In this document: one piece after another, positions 32,336 through 44,850 of the stretch
Layout of the letters: every line of letters begins with the position of its first letter
Position numbering within the stretch: the first letter of the stretch is position 1
NCBI RefSeq assembly: GCF_947242115.1
Contig: NC_074728.1
Coordinates: 372,001-436,000, forward strand
Length of the DNA stretch: 64,000 nt
DNA from: Biomphalaria glabrata
Taxonomy: Eukaryota; Mollusca; Gastropoda; Planorbidae
Direction: 5' to 3'
Position numbers and translations under genes: made by a program
The notes under the pieces: model-generated
Told to the model about the DNA's origin: nothing
Seen by the model: only the letters and a program-made list of their open reading frames with translations
Databases searched by the model: none

Positions 32336-34457
32336 TGGATCCTTGAGTCAAATAACCTACTCACTGAAGCCCAGGCTGGCTTTAGAAAAGGCAGATCAAC
32401 AGAAGATCAAATTGCCTTCATCACACAAGAAATAGAAGACAGCTTTCGAGAATAGAAACCAACAACAAATGTGTGGGTTGACTTAGAAAAAGCATTTGAC
32501 AAAGTCTGAGAACAAGGTCTCTTGCTCAAGCTAATCCAGCATCACATATCCCAAAGAATGTACAACTGGATAAAGGAATACCTAAATAATAGAAAAGCCT
32601 TAGTTTGCATGCAAGGACAAAGAAGCCACACAGTGGGTATAAAAAATGGCGTCCCCCAAGGAGGAGTCCTATCTCCAACACTTTTCCTAATATTCATAAA
32701 TGATCTAAATCAAACCCTACCTAGAAAAGTTAAAAGCAGCATGTATGCAGATGACCTTGCCATAATAGCACAGAAGAATATGTAGGAACATCGAAATTTC
32801 GATTACAAGATGCTCTTGATAAACTCAATAATTGGTCCAAAGACTGGGGCATGTCCATCAACACAAAAAAGACCACATATACCATATTCTCACTGTCAAC
32901 AAAACAACAAACAATAAAATTAACATTAGATTTGGAAGCTTTAGATAAAAATGACAGCCCTACTTATCTTGGAGTCACCTATGACCCGAGACTAACCTGG
33001 AAAAACCAAATAGATAAAACACAGAGAAAAGGCATCCAGAGACTATCCCTCTTGAAAAAATTAGCTGGCACAGATTGGGGAGCTAATCACAACATCCTGA
33101 AAAAGACCTATACCAGTTATGTAAGACCTGTACTAGAATATGGTGCCAAAGCATGGGGCTCAGCAGCCCAAACCAACCTAAGAAAAATAGACAAGGTTCA
33201 AAATATTGGTCAAAGGATAACGACAGGAGCAATAAAAACAACACCCATTAGAGCTATGGAGGAAACCGCTGCCCTGATCTCTCTGGATGAAAGAAGAGAA
33301 ATAAAAATCCTTTCCCAATTCACTAAATTGGAAACCTTGGAGAGGCACCCACTCAGAACAAAAATCCACAAAACTGGCACAAAAAAACGTCTCAAAAGGA
33401 CCAATTTCATACAGGAATCTCTAAACCTAAAAAAGAAACACCAACTTGAAAAAATTACTCTGGAATCCTCAATACACTATAATGAATCTCTACCCTGGGA
33501 CGAAAGCCCTCTTCCTACTACAAGGGACCATATTGAAAACATAAAAAGAAAATCTGATTACAACCAACAGAGCTCAAGGAAATAGTGAACTGTTTTCTAC
33601 ATACCAATTACCCTAGCAATCAGTGGATCAGAGTTTACACGGATGGCTCATCCCATAAAGCCACCACAAATGGAGGAGCTGGAATACTTATCGAATGGCC
33701 AGATGGAGGAAAACTAGAAAAATCCATTGCAACTGGAGAGTTCTCTGACAGTCACAGAGCAGAAAGGGAAGCACTAGCACTAGCTGCTACCATGTTAGCA
33801 AATCATCCAAGTTCCCCTCACAGTCAGATTGTCTTTCTAACAGACGTGAAAACAACCCTCCAAAGCTTGCAAAACTCTGATTCCCTTCATATTAAAAACC
33901 TCAGAACAGCACTTACAAAGCTCAACAACAACAGCAAAAAAACTGTTATCCAATGGATACCAGCTCACATACAACTAGTAGGAAATGAGAAGGCTGACAC
34001 ACTCGCCAAGAGTGGAAGAACAAACTCACAAGTAAACTCTGCACTCTATCCAGAAGAAATGAAGAAATTAATTGTAGATAAAATAAATGAGAAATGGACG
34101 AACTTCCATCCAAATCACAAGAAAGATGACGCTTACTATAAGCTATCCCGACAAGACCAACGTCTAATCTTTCGACTCAGGACCGGACACAACAGAATGC
34201 GACAACACATGTTCCGGAAGCTCAAAATTGGAACCAGTGAAATCTGCCCATGTGGAGTATCACCAGAAAATGGCGACCACGTCCTCCAAAACTGCTCTCT
34301 CTACCAAGAGGCCTGCATAAGACATTGGCCCCAAATCACCCCAATAGAAAGAAAACTATATGGAGAGCTCCCTGATTTGGAAACCACTGCGCAGTGTACT
34401 GGTCTAGTCATATGAACACTCCAACATAACAATGAGAACGATGAAGAAGAAGAAGAA
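32336..34457 (+). mobile_element. I-like (Nimbus-type) LINE, 5'-truncated, with 12-bp target duplication
   Basis: Begins in RT (LLTEAQAGFRKGRSTEDQIA) and runs to a (GAA)n tail at 34,440-34,457. Flanked by perfect 12-bp repeats ATGTGGCAGACA (32,324-32,335 and 34,458-34,469), the hallmark of target-primed reverse transcription. RT followed by RNase H places it in the I superfamily, where the snail element Nimbus belongs. RT has GVPQGGVLSPTLFLIFINDL and MYADDLAI. In-frame stops in the RT (near 32,453, 32,507 and 32,783) and a frame change near 33,560 make it non-functional. At least three more copies of this family lie in the window. Confidence 0.92.
33585..34415 (+). CDS. RNase H and Cys/His C-terminal region of the I-like LINE
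   Basis: A long open frame with an RNase H fold: first catalytic Asp in VYTDGSSHKA, Glu in DSHRAEREALALAATM, Asp in FLTDVKTTL, and IQWIPAHIQLVGNEKADTLA with the late His and Asp. It ends with a Cys/His-rich motif CPCGVSPENGDHVLQNCSLY thought to bind nucleic acid. In an intact element this would be continuous with RT; here it is separated by a frame change. RNase H would remove the RNA strand during second-strand synthesis. Confidence 0.85.
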   Translation: MNCFLHTNYPSNQWIRVYTDGSSHKATTNGGAGILIEWPDGGKLEKSIATGEFSDSHRAEREALALAATMLANHPSSPHSQIVFLTDVKTTLQSLQNSDSLHIKNLRTALTKLNNNSKKTVIQWIPAHIQLVGNEKADTLAKSGRTNSQVNSALYPEEMKKLIVDKINEKWTNFHPNHKKDDAYYKLSRQDQRLIFRLRTGHNRMRQHMFRKLKIGTSEICPCGVSPENGDHVLQNCSLYQEACIRHWPQITPIERKLYGELPDLETTAQCTGLVI

Positions 34458-34469
34458 ATGTGGCAGACA

Positions 34470-34966
34470 CTTTATTTATGCTGGAAGCCAACACCAGGCT
34501 AAAAGAGAGTAAGACAGTTACAGGCTTGTTATCTTACTGGATAAATCCATCAGAGCTTAAAAAAGTGTTGCCAACTAAGGTTTCTGAGATTGATATCACC
34601 TCATTAAAAAACAAAAAGTTAAATTTGATTCTCTTGTGAACAACATCACTTCTAAAAATAAAAATTTAAAGGCTATTAAATCCAAAGAAACTATAAAGCT
34701 TAGTATAAATACTTTTAATTCATTTATTGAAAGTAATGAGTTCCAATCAGATATTTTACTGTGTTGTGCTAATAGGAAGAATAGGTTTGTGCCTGTGCTT
34801 TAACGCTGCTAGGTCTCTCAATGAAAATTTCAAAACAGTCATTTATTACTGTCATCTTCCTGTCATAAGTACAAATAAATTTTTTGGGCCTGAGACTCTC
34901 CTTATTGGGCCAGAAAATCAAATCGGATATGTCGACATACATAACATCCAAAACAGTACATGAATA
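34470..34966. other. Non-coding or old repeat DNA between LINE and hAT element
   Basis: Contains the original LINE target and a 78-codon plus-strand frame (34,727-34,963) of no known family. No supported gene. Confidence 0.4.
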
Positions 34967-35430
34967 TCTTAGATCAGGGGTGGGCAACCTTTTTGTATCA
35001 AGGGCTGCAATTTTTTAAAAATTGGGAATGGCGGGCCGCATATTTATATACAACTTATTGAGACACTCTAAGCTAACTGTGTAGAATGTCTTTTAATTCA
35101 TATTTACACTGTATTATATTCACGTTTCTTTTTTTCCCCACACTTCACGTTAAGGAATTACAACAAGAGTTAGCAATTATTTAAACCAATTTTACGAATT
35201 TTTTTTTCAAATTGCTGTTGTCATTTTACATTAAAATATCCTGACAAATATACAGTTGTACTTAATGTGCAGTATTTTACTTTTTACACTCGTCCATGAT
35301 GTTCCGGAACTGTGGAACTAGCTTACTAGTTTCTATCCTTGTGACTGCTGTCAAATTACAGTCAGTCAAAATCGACCAGTAGTAATGCTTGTTTAGTTTC
35401 CACAAAGGAAAAGGCTTGTTCACTGAATGA

Positions 35431-35590
35431 GACAATATATGTCCGGAAGTTAAATGTCGGGACTAGAGAAACTTGCCCATCACCAGAGAATGCTGACCAT
35501 GTCCTTCAATGGTGCATTCTAAATCAAGACACCCGAACAAGACTTTGGCCCAAAAACCCTCCTAAAGAACAAAAACTAAAAAAACAAATA
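35431..35590 (+). mobile_element. Fragment of the I-like LINE inside the hAT element
   Basis: Matches the LINE C-terminal Cys/His region (CPSPENADHVLQWCILNQDT on the plus strand), diverged and lacking the (GAA)n tail. Confidence 0.75.
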
Positions 35591-35599
35591 ATTTTTATT

Positions 35600-36500
35600 T
35601 GTTACTACTAGGTCTAAATCTATTGACTAGATCTAGTGAAATCTAGTCTAGATTATTCTAGATCTACTTGATTATCTATCCTTTTCTAATTCTAGGGCTC
35701 TACTCTAGTCACACTAGATCTTGTATATAGTTCTAGATCTAAAATAATTTAAGAGTCTACTAGTACTAGTCTAGATCTATATCTAATAAGTCCTCTATGT
35801 CTAAGAACACAGATTATAATAATTATATTAGAGATCTAAATATTTATGTCTAAATCTATAGTCTGTAATAGACTTATTAAGAACTAAATTTACATAATGA
35901 TACATAGAAATCTAGAATCTAGAGATCTATCACCTTCTAAGTCTATTTCTAGATAGATCTAGAGCCTACTTCTAGATCTAGTTATCTAGTGCTAGCCCTA
36001 CTTCTAGATCTAGAAACTAATTTAGACTATGTAATAAGAAAAGTAGATCTAATAGCCTTATTTAGCATGATCTATGAAAGTATGATAATCTATCAAATCA
36101 TCTAAAATCTAAAAAAACAATCTAGACTAGATTAGATCTAGATCTATTGAAATCTATTCATTCTAATCTAAATCTAGTCTAGATTCTAGATCTAGAAGTC
36201 TAGTGACCTAGACCTATCTAGTAGCCTAGTCTAGACTAAGACTAGATTCCTAGATTGTCTAGGTCTAGATCTAGAGTCTAGATGATGATAGATAGATCTA
36301 GTAAATTGAAATTCTAGTAGAGTACTGTAGTAGAGCCATTGTCGTGAAAAGAAAGGGATTTGAATGGAATATTTGGCTAATTAGCACTTACTAGATTCTA
36401 AGAATAGATCTAATTCTAATATCTAGACCTAGACTACTCGATCAGTAGATCTAGAGATCTATGTCTAGAACTAGATGTAGATCTAGTCTTCAACCATTTC
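35600..36500. repeat. TAGATCT-rich low-complexity DNA inside the hAT element
   Basis: Overlapping AGATCTAGA/TCTAGATC words without a fixed period. Similar DNA occurs at 29,880-30,625, 38,330-38,500, 40,230-40,360 and 45,750-47,700. Confidence 0.75.
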
Positions 36501-36844
36501 TTCGTAAATTTAGGACACACCGGGTCCGGAAGTAGATGAAATGTAAACAATAAACACAGACCTATATATATTTTATTTTGCACTCAGTATTTTCAATTCG
36601 CACTATTAATAAATAATAATAAAATGGCAATTTTTTTTTAGTGTCGGAAATCAGACTTGGTGGAACAAAAAATCGTGAATGCGGAACGGCGGAACATGTG
36701 AGCTTTTTTGATGATTTTGCGGGCCATTTCCGCATAATGCGGGACTATAGGCATGTCTGCTGTAGGTGTCAGCAGGCCCCATAAAACATTCCGATGGGCC
36801 ACATCCGGCCCCCTGGCCGTAATTTGCCCACCCCTGTCTTAGAT

Positions 36845-37179
36845 GCAGTTGTGGGATGAATACATAGGCTGGTTTACCTAGAATATTTGAAATAATGTGT
36901 GTTAAAAAAAATAATTTGTGTACATTCATAATTATAGTAGTTAAATTATATATAAATATGTGTAAATGTGAGACAGTGTATTTTTTTTTTGTACCTGTAT
37001 TATATCCAAGCTATCCAATGAGAAATATTTATATAATTTAATATATAGATATATTTATTCAAATCATAATATGCATTCATTTATTTGTGGAAATAAAAGA
37101 AATGAATTGAAGTATTGTTTGTATATTAATTATTATTATCTTATCTATTAGTATGAAAATTGTAGATCTATTCATTCAA
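36845..37179. other. AT-rich non-coding stretch
   Basis: No gene or repeat family recognised. Confidence 0.45.
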
Positions 37180-37425
37180 AAGAGGCCCTTAGTGAAACCT
37201 GCAGTACCAGGTTCGAATCTCGTTAAAGACTGGTATTTTGAATTTTGGGATACCTCTGAGTCCAACCAGGTTTAATTGGTATTTGACATTAGTTGGGGAA
37301 AAGTAAGGTGGTTGTTCATTGTGCTGGCCAAGACATCCTCGTTAACCGTGGTCCACAGAAACAGGTGACCTTTACATCATCTGCCTTATAGATCGTAAGG
37401 TCTTTAAAGTTAACTTGTTTATTTA
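37180..37425 (+). mobile_element. SINE family A copy
   Basis: Box B-like AGGTTCGAATCTCG at the start of the preserved part, then GTTGGGGAAAAGTAAGGTGG, GTTCATTGTGCTGGCC and the tail ATCGTAAGGTC. Confidence 0.8.
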
Positions 37426-37555
37426 AAAAAAACAACATTTTATTTCAAGATCAATTTTTGTAACTATGTAACTGTTTGAATAACAATGGACGCCAAGAAC
37501 TAGTTGTTTTTTTTTATAAAGTATCTTAGTTAGTAATTCAAATCAAGATATCTGC

Positions 37556-37665
37556 CTGGTCATGCATTTTGTGTGATGGACTGTTCAGACTTACCGATGG
37601 TTCCGGGTTTAAACCCTGCCCATTCCCATCCCCTGTGGAAATCGGTTCTAAAAAGTTAAATCTAA
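37556..37665 (+). mobile_element. SINE-like element, family B
   Basis: GGTTCCGGGTTTAAACCCTG box B region and CCATCCCCTGTGG body shared with the reversed copies at 27,540 and 47,985. Confidence 0.55.
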
Positions 37666-38227
37666 ATCTAATCTAGATTGAAAGATTCTAGTCAAGATTA
37701 TTTTCATAATTTGCCTGTTCTGTATTATGCATACAACAAAAGAAACAATGAAGTTCATTTTAAATAATAAATCAAATATTTAGAAAAACAACTTGCCTTA
37801 AATTTTCTTCTTTGCTGCTTGTTGTTTTAATATGTAGTTTTCAAGTCCTTCCTGTTACTCAAAAGAGCTGGTTTTATTAATCTGTATGTGGCTCTGTTCC
37901 AAAAGCAATATAATGAAGCCCGCTATGCATCTTCATCTGAAAAATATAAAATGTGATGAATGTTGTGTTGGACAGAGTTTAAGTCTTAGAAAATGAAAGT
38001 TTTACTATTTATAGATTCTGAAAAATTCTAGCTTTATAAATGCAATGTCAATAGACTCAAGTCGTATCGAAATAATTTCTTTTACCATCATTTTTATTAG
38101 AAATCAAAAATTAGATCTAACTCTATATTCTAGACTGCCGATACAAAAAATAAAATGTGATTTATTTTTTATTTATATTATATATCCAGAGATTAAGTAT
38201 CTATTGTATATAGAATTAGAACAGGCC
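37666..38227. other. AT-rich non-coding stretch
   Basis: No gene recognised; a 69-codon frame at 38,045-38,254 is low-complexity and overlaps the next element. Confidence 0.4.
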
Positions 38228-39099
38228 CAGCCTGTGTGGGGGGGAACGAGTTGATGGTGCTACTGTGCACTGAACATAATTTCTTTAAAAAAAAATAGAT
38301 AAAAATAGATCTGTTTGTTTTTTTCTACAATAGTGCTAACATTTATTTATAGATCTATATAGATCTATTTCAACAATAACAAATGTTTGACCTGAGTAGT
38401 TGATGTCTTATTTACAAAGTGAATATCAAAGTGGTAATTAGATCTAGAATCTAGACTAGTTGTAGAAGAAAATTAGATCTAGATCTATACATATCTATGG
38501 GATAGGACCAATAGCGAACGCTTTTGTGCCAGTTTTTAGTTTAGAATTTTATAATGAAAACATCTGCGGACTCCTCAGCTATTGGGCTATAAAACTAAAT
38601 TTGACTCTTTTTTCCATATCAACTATTAAATTTATAATTCAAGTCAACTTGCGGTATGGGTCGGACATAATCAGCTAACGCAATTTTCGCGGGAGTCATA
38701 ATGAGCGAAAGGCCGTAAAAAATAGCGAAATAGCATGTTAAAATATAGGAAATTATGCTTCAATTAGTTCTATCATCTAACTTCTTCCATGAAGCATTAT
38801 AACTATTGTCCTCCTTGTGGCATAAAGCCTAAATTTGTTTTCACTTTCTCGTGCTCCACATCTCCTTTCTCTGCTTGGAACTGATGTCTATATAGCCTAC
38901 GAAACTTGCGATCAATTTTTTTTCTTAAAAGAAATAAAGAAACTACAAAATTCTATCACGCCACCTTCCTATAGGCTACTCCACGTCGTACTACTCTCCA
39001 TTTCATAAACTCTCGTTACTCAACTATTTTTTTTTTTAAGAAATTATGTTCAGTGCACTTAAGCGCCATCAACTCGATCCCCCCCCCACACACAAGCTG
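38228..39099. mobile_element. MITE-like unit with about 70-bp inverted terminal repeats
   Basis: The left end (38,228-38,298) and the reversed right end (39,030-39,099) share CAGC.TGTGTG, a G run, GAGTTGATGG, GTGCACTGAACATAATTTCT and an A run. No transposase between them. I could not find a clear target duplication. Confidence 0.6.
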
Positions 39100-40759
39100 A
39101 TTGACCCAAAGGCAGATCCCGAATGTGATGGATTGATGATGTATGGAGACAGATCTACAACAGCTTGGTTTTCGGGCATGGAGACGAAAGGCTCAGGAGA
39201 GATCTTGTAATTTTATAAATGTATATTATATGGTAACTCTTATATTTATTACTAAATATATAGTTCGCGTTTTTTCCTATCCTGAAATCGAATATTTTCT
39301 CCTGGAAAACTGTTGGAGATCTGAAAACCTAATCTCAGAATGGTGGGGTAACCCTGTGAAAATGAATTCTGCACTTCTTTTAAACATTTATACACATATT
39401 AATCTCATTAATTAGTAACAAGAGGTTAACCAGACTGTTAAAAAAAAAGGAGGAGGGCAAAACAGAGGTCGCCCCCCCCCCCCCGTATCCTGTATAAGCG
39501 CTGTTAAGATCAACTGAAGCGTCATTTCACCCTCACTGGCATAGAGGAAAGTAGCTGCCAGCATATGACCTCTGAGAGACTGTTGGAGAGCTGCGAGTCA
39601 AACATTTTAGACGGAAAGAAAATGCAGGAAAATATGCTGGTCGCAACTGGGCGTAGTCATGTGAAACACGTAGTGATGCACTCATCCTTAATCTTCGAAA
39701 TCGAAGACGTTGGGTTAAGGTTAAAAATAGGCCTATTATTTTAATATTTCAGTTTACAAACAATAACAATAGATAAGACAAAAAGAAAAACAGATTAAAT
39801 CAGTAACTAAATTATTATTAATGGCTTTTTAAGCTTATAATAGGGGTTTCGCTGAATAGGTTTTCAGTTAAAAAGGTCATTTTGAGCGAACACCCCATAA
39901 TATATTTTTTTCAACGGAATGAATAGCCTTAGCTATTCTAGCTAACTATTTCCTCGTCAATTTAGAAGCATAATATGCAAATCGCCTTAAGTTCGGACCT
40001 ATTCTCGTTTATCTGGAAATGTTTTGAGAATGAAATTTCCATACATGTCAACTTTGACCTTTAGCTACGCTTTATTTTATTGAGGGAAAACAAAAGTGAA
40101 TATGTGGGAAATGTAAAAAAATGTCTTTGTAACACCATTTTATTAGTTCTGCAGTTACTTTTGAAATAAATAAGAATGGATAAAAAATACCAGGAGGTGT
40201 TCGCTTTGTATGCCATTTCGCTGATGGGCCTTTCCTATAGATCTAGATCAGATCTTGTACTACAACTTGTAGTAGTTATACTTATAGATCTAGTAGTGAA
40301 ATCAGATCCACTGAAAGCGAACTGTTGATAATCTAGATAAATCTATAGATCTAGAATTAGATCACATGTGTATTGCAAGCTTTGATAGGCTTTACTTTTC
40401 TAATTATTTCTAAGTTTTGATTGAGAGACATCAGTTATGGCAAGGACTAAAAAAATGATAATTTGTTTAGTTGATCATCGAATTGCCACATTAATTATGA
40501 TTAATTTAATAGTCCGGAATAAGGCCTCTCTAAGCCTAGCTTGCCGGCTAAGTCTGGGTCTTATAAGTTCTAGATCTAGATCTAGAATTACAAATCTACA
40601 AGGTCTATTTATTTTTAAGTTTTTTGCCTACATATAGATTTAGAAGTTGAATAATAAGTCCACACGTAGTGTACAGAAAACTTTATCAGCAGTCGTCAAT
40701 CGAACGTAAACCAATATGAATATGGTTGTTTATATTGGTAAGGGCGAAACCAAATACCG
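39100..40759. other. Non-coding stretch before the 222-bp satellite
   Basis: Contains a poly-C tract near 39,472-39,484 and TAGATCT-rich DNA at 40,230-40,360. A TIR-like pair is also present: ATGGGATAGGACC near 38,498 and GGGCCTTTCCTAT near 40,236. No coding region I can support; open frames at 39,143 and 40,437 lack recognisable content. Confidence 0.4.
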
Positions 40760-43700
40760 GAAATATCCAAATGTCGGAAATAATAGGATACTAGATCTAT
40801 AAATAAATATTAGGAGATTATAAGACTTGTCTTCGAAAATCAAGATCTCTCTTAAACTGTCGCTTCTATTTAAGTGAAATTTCGTACACAGGTTCCTTTT
40901 ACCTCCTAGATGCTTACTAAGAACGGGTTTCGATAGAATAAAAACGTTGGGACCACAATTTGCGAAAAACCACAGGCTTGCTATCAAAGCTTTGTATTTT
41001 ATTATTGGTATTTCCCAAATCAACTTAATAAGGAAATTATAAGGCTTGTCTCCGAAAATCAAGATATCTCTTAAACTGTCACTTCTATTCAAGTGAAATC
41101 TAGTACACAGGTTCCTTTTTACCTCCTAGATGCTTATTAAGAACGGGTTTCGATAGAATAAAAACTTTGGGACCACAATTTGCGAAAAACCATAGGCTTG
41201 CTATCAAAGCTTTGTATTTTATTATTGGTATTTCCCAAATCAACTTAAAATAAGGAAATTATAAGGCTTGTCTCCGAAAATCAAGATCTCTCTTAAACTG
41301 TCGCTTCTATTCAAGTGAAATCTAGTACACAGGTTCCTTTTACCTCCTAGATGCTTACTAAGAACGGGTTTCGATAGAATCAAAACGTTGGGACCACAAT
41401 TTGCGAAAAACCACAGGCTTGCTATCAAAGATTTGTATTTTATTATTGGTATTTCCAAAACAACTTAATAAGGAAATTATAAGGCTTGTCTCCGAAAATC
41501 AAGATATCTCTTAAACTGTCGCTTCTATTCAAGTGAAATTTAGTACACAGGTTTCTTTTACCTCCTAGATGCTTACTAAGAACGGGTTTTGATAGAATAA
41601 AAACGTTGGGACCACAATTTGCGAAAAACCACAGGCTTGTTATCAAAGCTTTGTATTTTATTATTGGTATTTCCCAAATCAATTTAATAAGGAAATTATA
41701 AGGCTTGTCTCTGAAAATCAAGATATCTCTTAAACTGTCGCTTCTATTCAAGTGAGATTTAGTACACAGGTTCCTTTTACCTCCTAGATGCTTACTAAGA
41801 ACGGGTTTCGATAGAATCAAAACGTTGGGACCACAATTTGCGAAAAACCACAGGCTTGATATCAAAGCTTTGTATTTTATTATTGGTATTTCCCAAATCA
41901 ACTATAAATAAATATTAGGAGATTATAAGACTTGTCTTTGAAAATCAAGATATCTCTTAAACTGTCGCTTCTATTCAAGTGAAATCTAGTACACAGGTTC
42001 CTTTTACCTCCTAGAGGCTTACTAAGAACGGGTTTCGATAGAATCAAAACGTTGGGACCACAATTTGCGAAAAACCACAGGCTTGCTATCAAAGCTTTGT
42101 ATTTTATTATTGGTATTTCCCAAATCAAATATAAATAAATATTAGGAGATTATAAGACTTGTCTTTGAAAATCAAGATATCTCTTAAACTGTCGCTTCTA
42201 TTCAAGTGAAATCTAGTACACAGGTTCCTTTTACCTCCTAGATGCTTACTAAGAACGGGTTTCGATAGAATAAAAACGTTGGGACCACAATTTGCGAAAA
42301 ACCACAGGCTTGCTATCAAAGCTTTGTATTTTATTATTGGTATTTCCCAAATCAACTTAATAAGGAAATTATAAGGCTTGTCTCCGAAAATCAAGATATC
42401 TCTTAAACTGTCACTTCTATTCAAGTGAAATCTAGTACACAGGTTCCTTTTTACCTCCTAGATGCTTACTAAGAACGGGTTTCGATAGAATAAAAACTTT
42501 GGGACCACAATTTGCGAAAAACCATAGGCTTGCTATCAAAGCTTTGTATTTTATTATTGGTATTTCCCAAATCAACTTAAAATAAGGAAATTATAAGGCT
42601 TGTCTCCGAAAATCAAGATCTCTCTTAAACTGTCGCTTCTATTCAAGTGAAATCTAGTACACAGGTTCCTTTTACCTCCTAGATGCTTACTAAGAACGGG
42701 TTTCGATAGAATCAAAACGTTGGGACCACAATTTGCGAAAAACCACAGGCTTGCTATCAAAGATTTGTATTTTATTATTGGTATTTCCAAAACAACTTAA
42801 TAAGGAAATTATAAGGCTTGTCTCCGAAAATCAAGATATCTCTTAAACTGTCGCTTCTATTCAAGTGAAATTTAGTACACAGGTTTCTTTTACCTCCTAG
42901 ATGCTTACTAAGAACGGGTTTTGATAGAATAAAAACGTTGGGACCACAATTTGCGAAAAACCATAGGCTTGTTATCAAAGCTTTGTATTTTATTATTGGT
43001 ATTTCCCAAATCAATTTAATAAGGAAATTATAAGGCTTGTCTCTGAAAATCAAGATATCTCTTAAACTGTCGCTTCTATTCAAGTGAGATTTAGTACACA
43101 GGTTCCTTTTACCTCCTAGATGCTTACTAAGAACGGGTTTCGATAGAATCAAAACGTTGGGACCACAATTTGCGAAAAACCACAGGCTTGCTATCAAAGC
43201 TTTGTATTTTATTATTGGTATTTCCCAAATCAACTATAAATAAATATTAGGAGATTATAAGACTTGTCTTTGAAAATCAAGATATCTCTTAAACTGTCGC
43301 TTCTATTCAAGTGAAATCTAGTACACAGGTTCCTTTTACCTCCTAGAGGCTTACTAAGAACGGGTTTCGATAGAATCAAAACGTTGGGACCACAATTTGC
43401 GAAAAACCACAGGCTTGCTATCAAAGCTTTGTATTTTATTATTGGTATTTCCCAAATCAAATATAAATAAATATTAGGAGATTATAAGACTTGTCTTTGA
43501 AAATCAAGATATCTCTTAAACTGTCGCTTCTATTCAAGTGAAATCTAGTACACAGGTTCCTTTTACCTCCTAGATGCTTACTAAGAACGGGTTTCGATAG
43601 AATCAAAACGTTGGGACCACAATTTGCATAAACCACAGGCTTGCTATCAAAGCTTTGTATTTTATTATTGGTATTTCCCAAATCAACTTAATAAGGAAAT

Positions 43701-44850
43701 TATAAGGCTTGTCTCCGAAAATCAAGATATCTCTTAAACTGTCGCTTCTATTCAAGTGAAATTTAGTACACAGGTTCCTTTTACCTCCTAGATGCTTACT
43801 AAGAACGGGTTTCGATAGAATCAAAACGTTGGGACCACAATTTGCGAAAAAACACAGGCTTGCTATCAAAGCTTTGTATTTTATTATTGGTATTTCCCAA
43901 ATCAACTATAAATAAATATTAGGAGATTATAAGACTTGTCTTTGAAAATCAAGATATCTCTTAAACTGTCGCTTCTATTTATTTGAAATTTCGTACACAG
44001 GTTTCTTTTACCTCCTAGATGCTTACTAAGAACGGGTTTCGATAGAATAAAAACGTTGGGACCACAATTTGCGAAAAACCACAGGCTTGCTATCAAAGCT
44101 TTGTATTTTATTATTGGTATTTCCAAAACAACTTAATAAGGAAATTATAAGGCTTGTCTCCGAAAATCAAGATATCTCTTAAACTGTCGCTTCTATTCAA
44201 GTAAGATTTAGTACACAGGTTCCTTTTACCTCCTAGATGCTTACTAAGAACGGGTTTCGATAGAATCAAAACGTTGGGACCACAATTTGTGAAAAACCAC
44301 AGGCTTGCTATCAAAGATTTGTATTTTATTATTGGTATTTCCCAAATCAACTATAAATAAATATTAGGAGATTATAAGACTTGTCTTTGAAAATCAAGAT
44401 ATCTCTTAAACTGTCGCTTCTATTTACGTGAAATTTCGTACACAGGTTTCTTTTAACTCCTAGATGCTTACTAAGAACGGGTTTCGAAAGAATCAAAACG
44501 TTAGGACCACCATTTTCGAAAAACCGTAGGCTTGCTATGAAAGCTATGTATTTTATTTTTGATATTTCCCAATCAACTTAATAAGGAAATTATAAAGCTT
44601 GTCTTCAAAAACCAAGAAATCTCTTACATTGTCGCACCTATTAAAAAGAAATTTCTTGCACAGGTTCTTTTTACCTCCTAGATGCTTAGTAAGAACAGTT
44701 GTTGACAGATTCGAAATCTTGGAACAACCTATGGTGATAATCTGCAGGCTTGCTTTAAAGCTTTTGTATTTTATTTTTGGTATTTCCCGAATGATCTTAA
44801 TTAAGGACTTAATAAGGCTTGTCTTCGAATCAAGAAATTTCTTAAATTAA
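40760..44850. repeat. Satellite array, about 222-bp unit, about 18 copies
   Basis: Head-to-tail units spaced 215-228 bp, each with the landmarks AAACTGTCGCTTCTATT, CCTCCTAGATGCTTACTAAG, GGGACCACAATTTGCG and GTATTTTATTATTGGTATTT. Two unit types alternate, one with TTAATAAGGAAATTATAAGG and one with ATAAATAAATATTAGGAG. Because 222 is divisible by 3, the minus strand stays open across some units and gives repeated 72-152-residue frames. These are a by-product, since they are cut by stops in the second unit type. The last one and a half units (44,400-44,850) are diverged, as expected at an array edge. Confidence 0.95.

Larger units (their letters stand above)
34975..36836 (-). mobile_element. Non-autonomous hAT element with perfect 8-bp target duplication
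   Basis: Ends CAGGGGTGGGCAA at 34,975 and its complement TTGCCCACCCCTG at 36,836, flanked on both sides by TCTTAGAT (34,967-34,974 and 36,837-36,844). Near the left end, minus strand 35,285-35,437, a hAT transposase C-terminus survives (SFSEQAFSFVETKQ, then in the next frame ILTDCNLTAVTRIETSKLVP), giving the original orientation. The rest of the transposase is gone. In its place are a LINE fragment (35,431-35,590) and about 900 bp of TAGATCT-rich DNA. Confidence 0.92.

Noticed and set aside
40730-44350. Series of 72-152-residue minus-strand open frames that look like a protein repeat family
   Set aside because: They are the same satellite unit read repeatedly; stops at regular places and no start or domain context.
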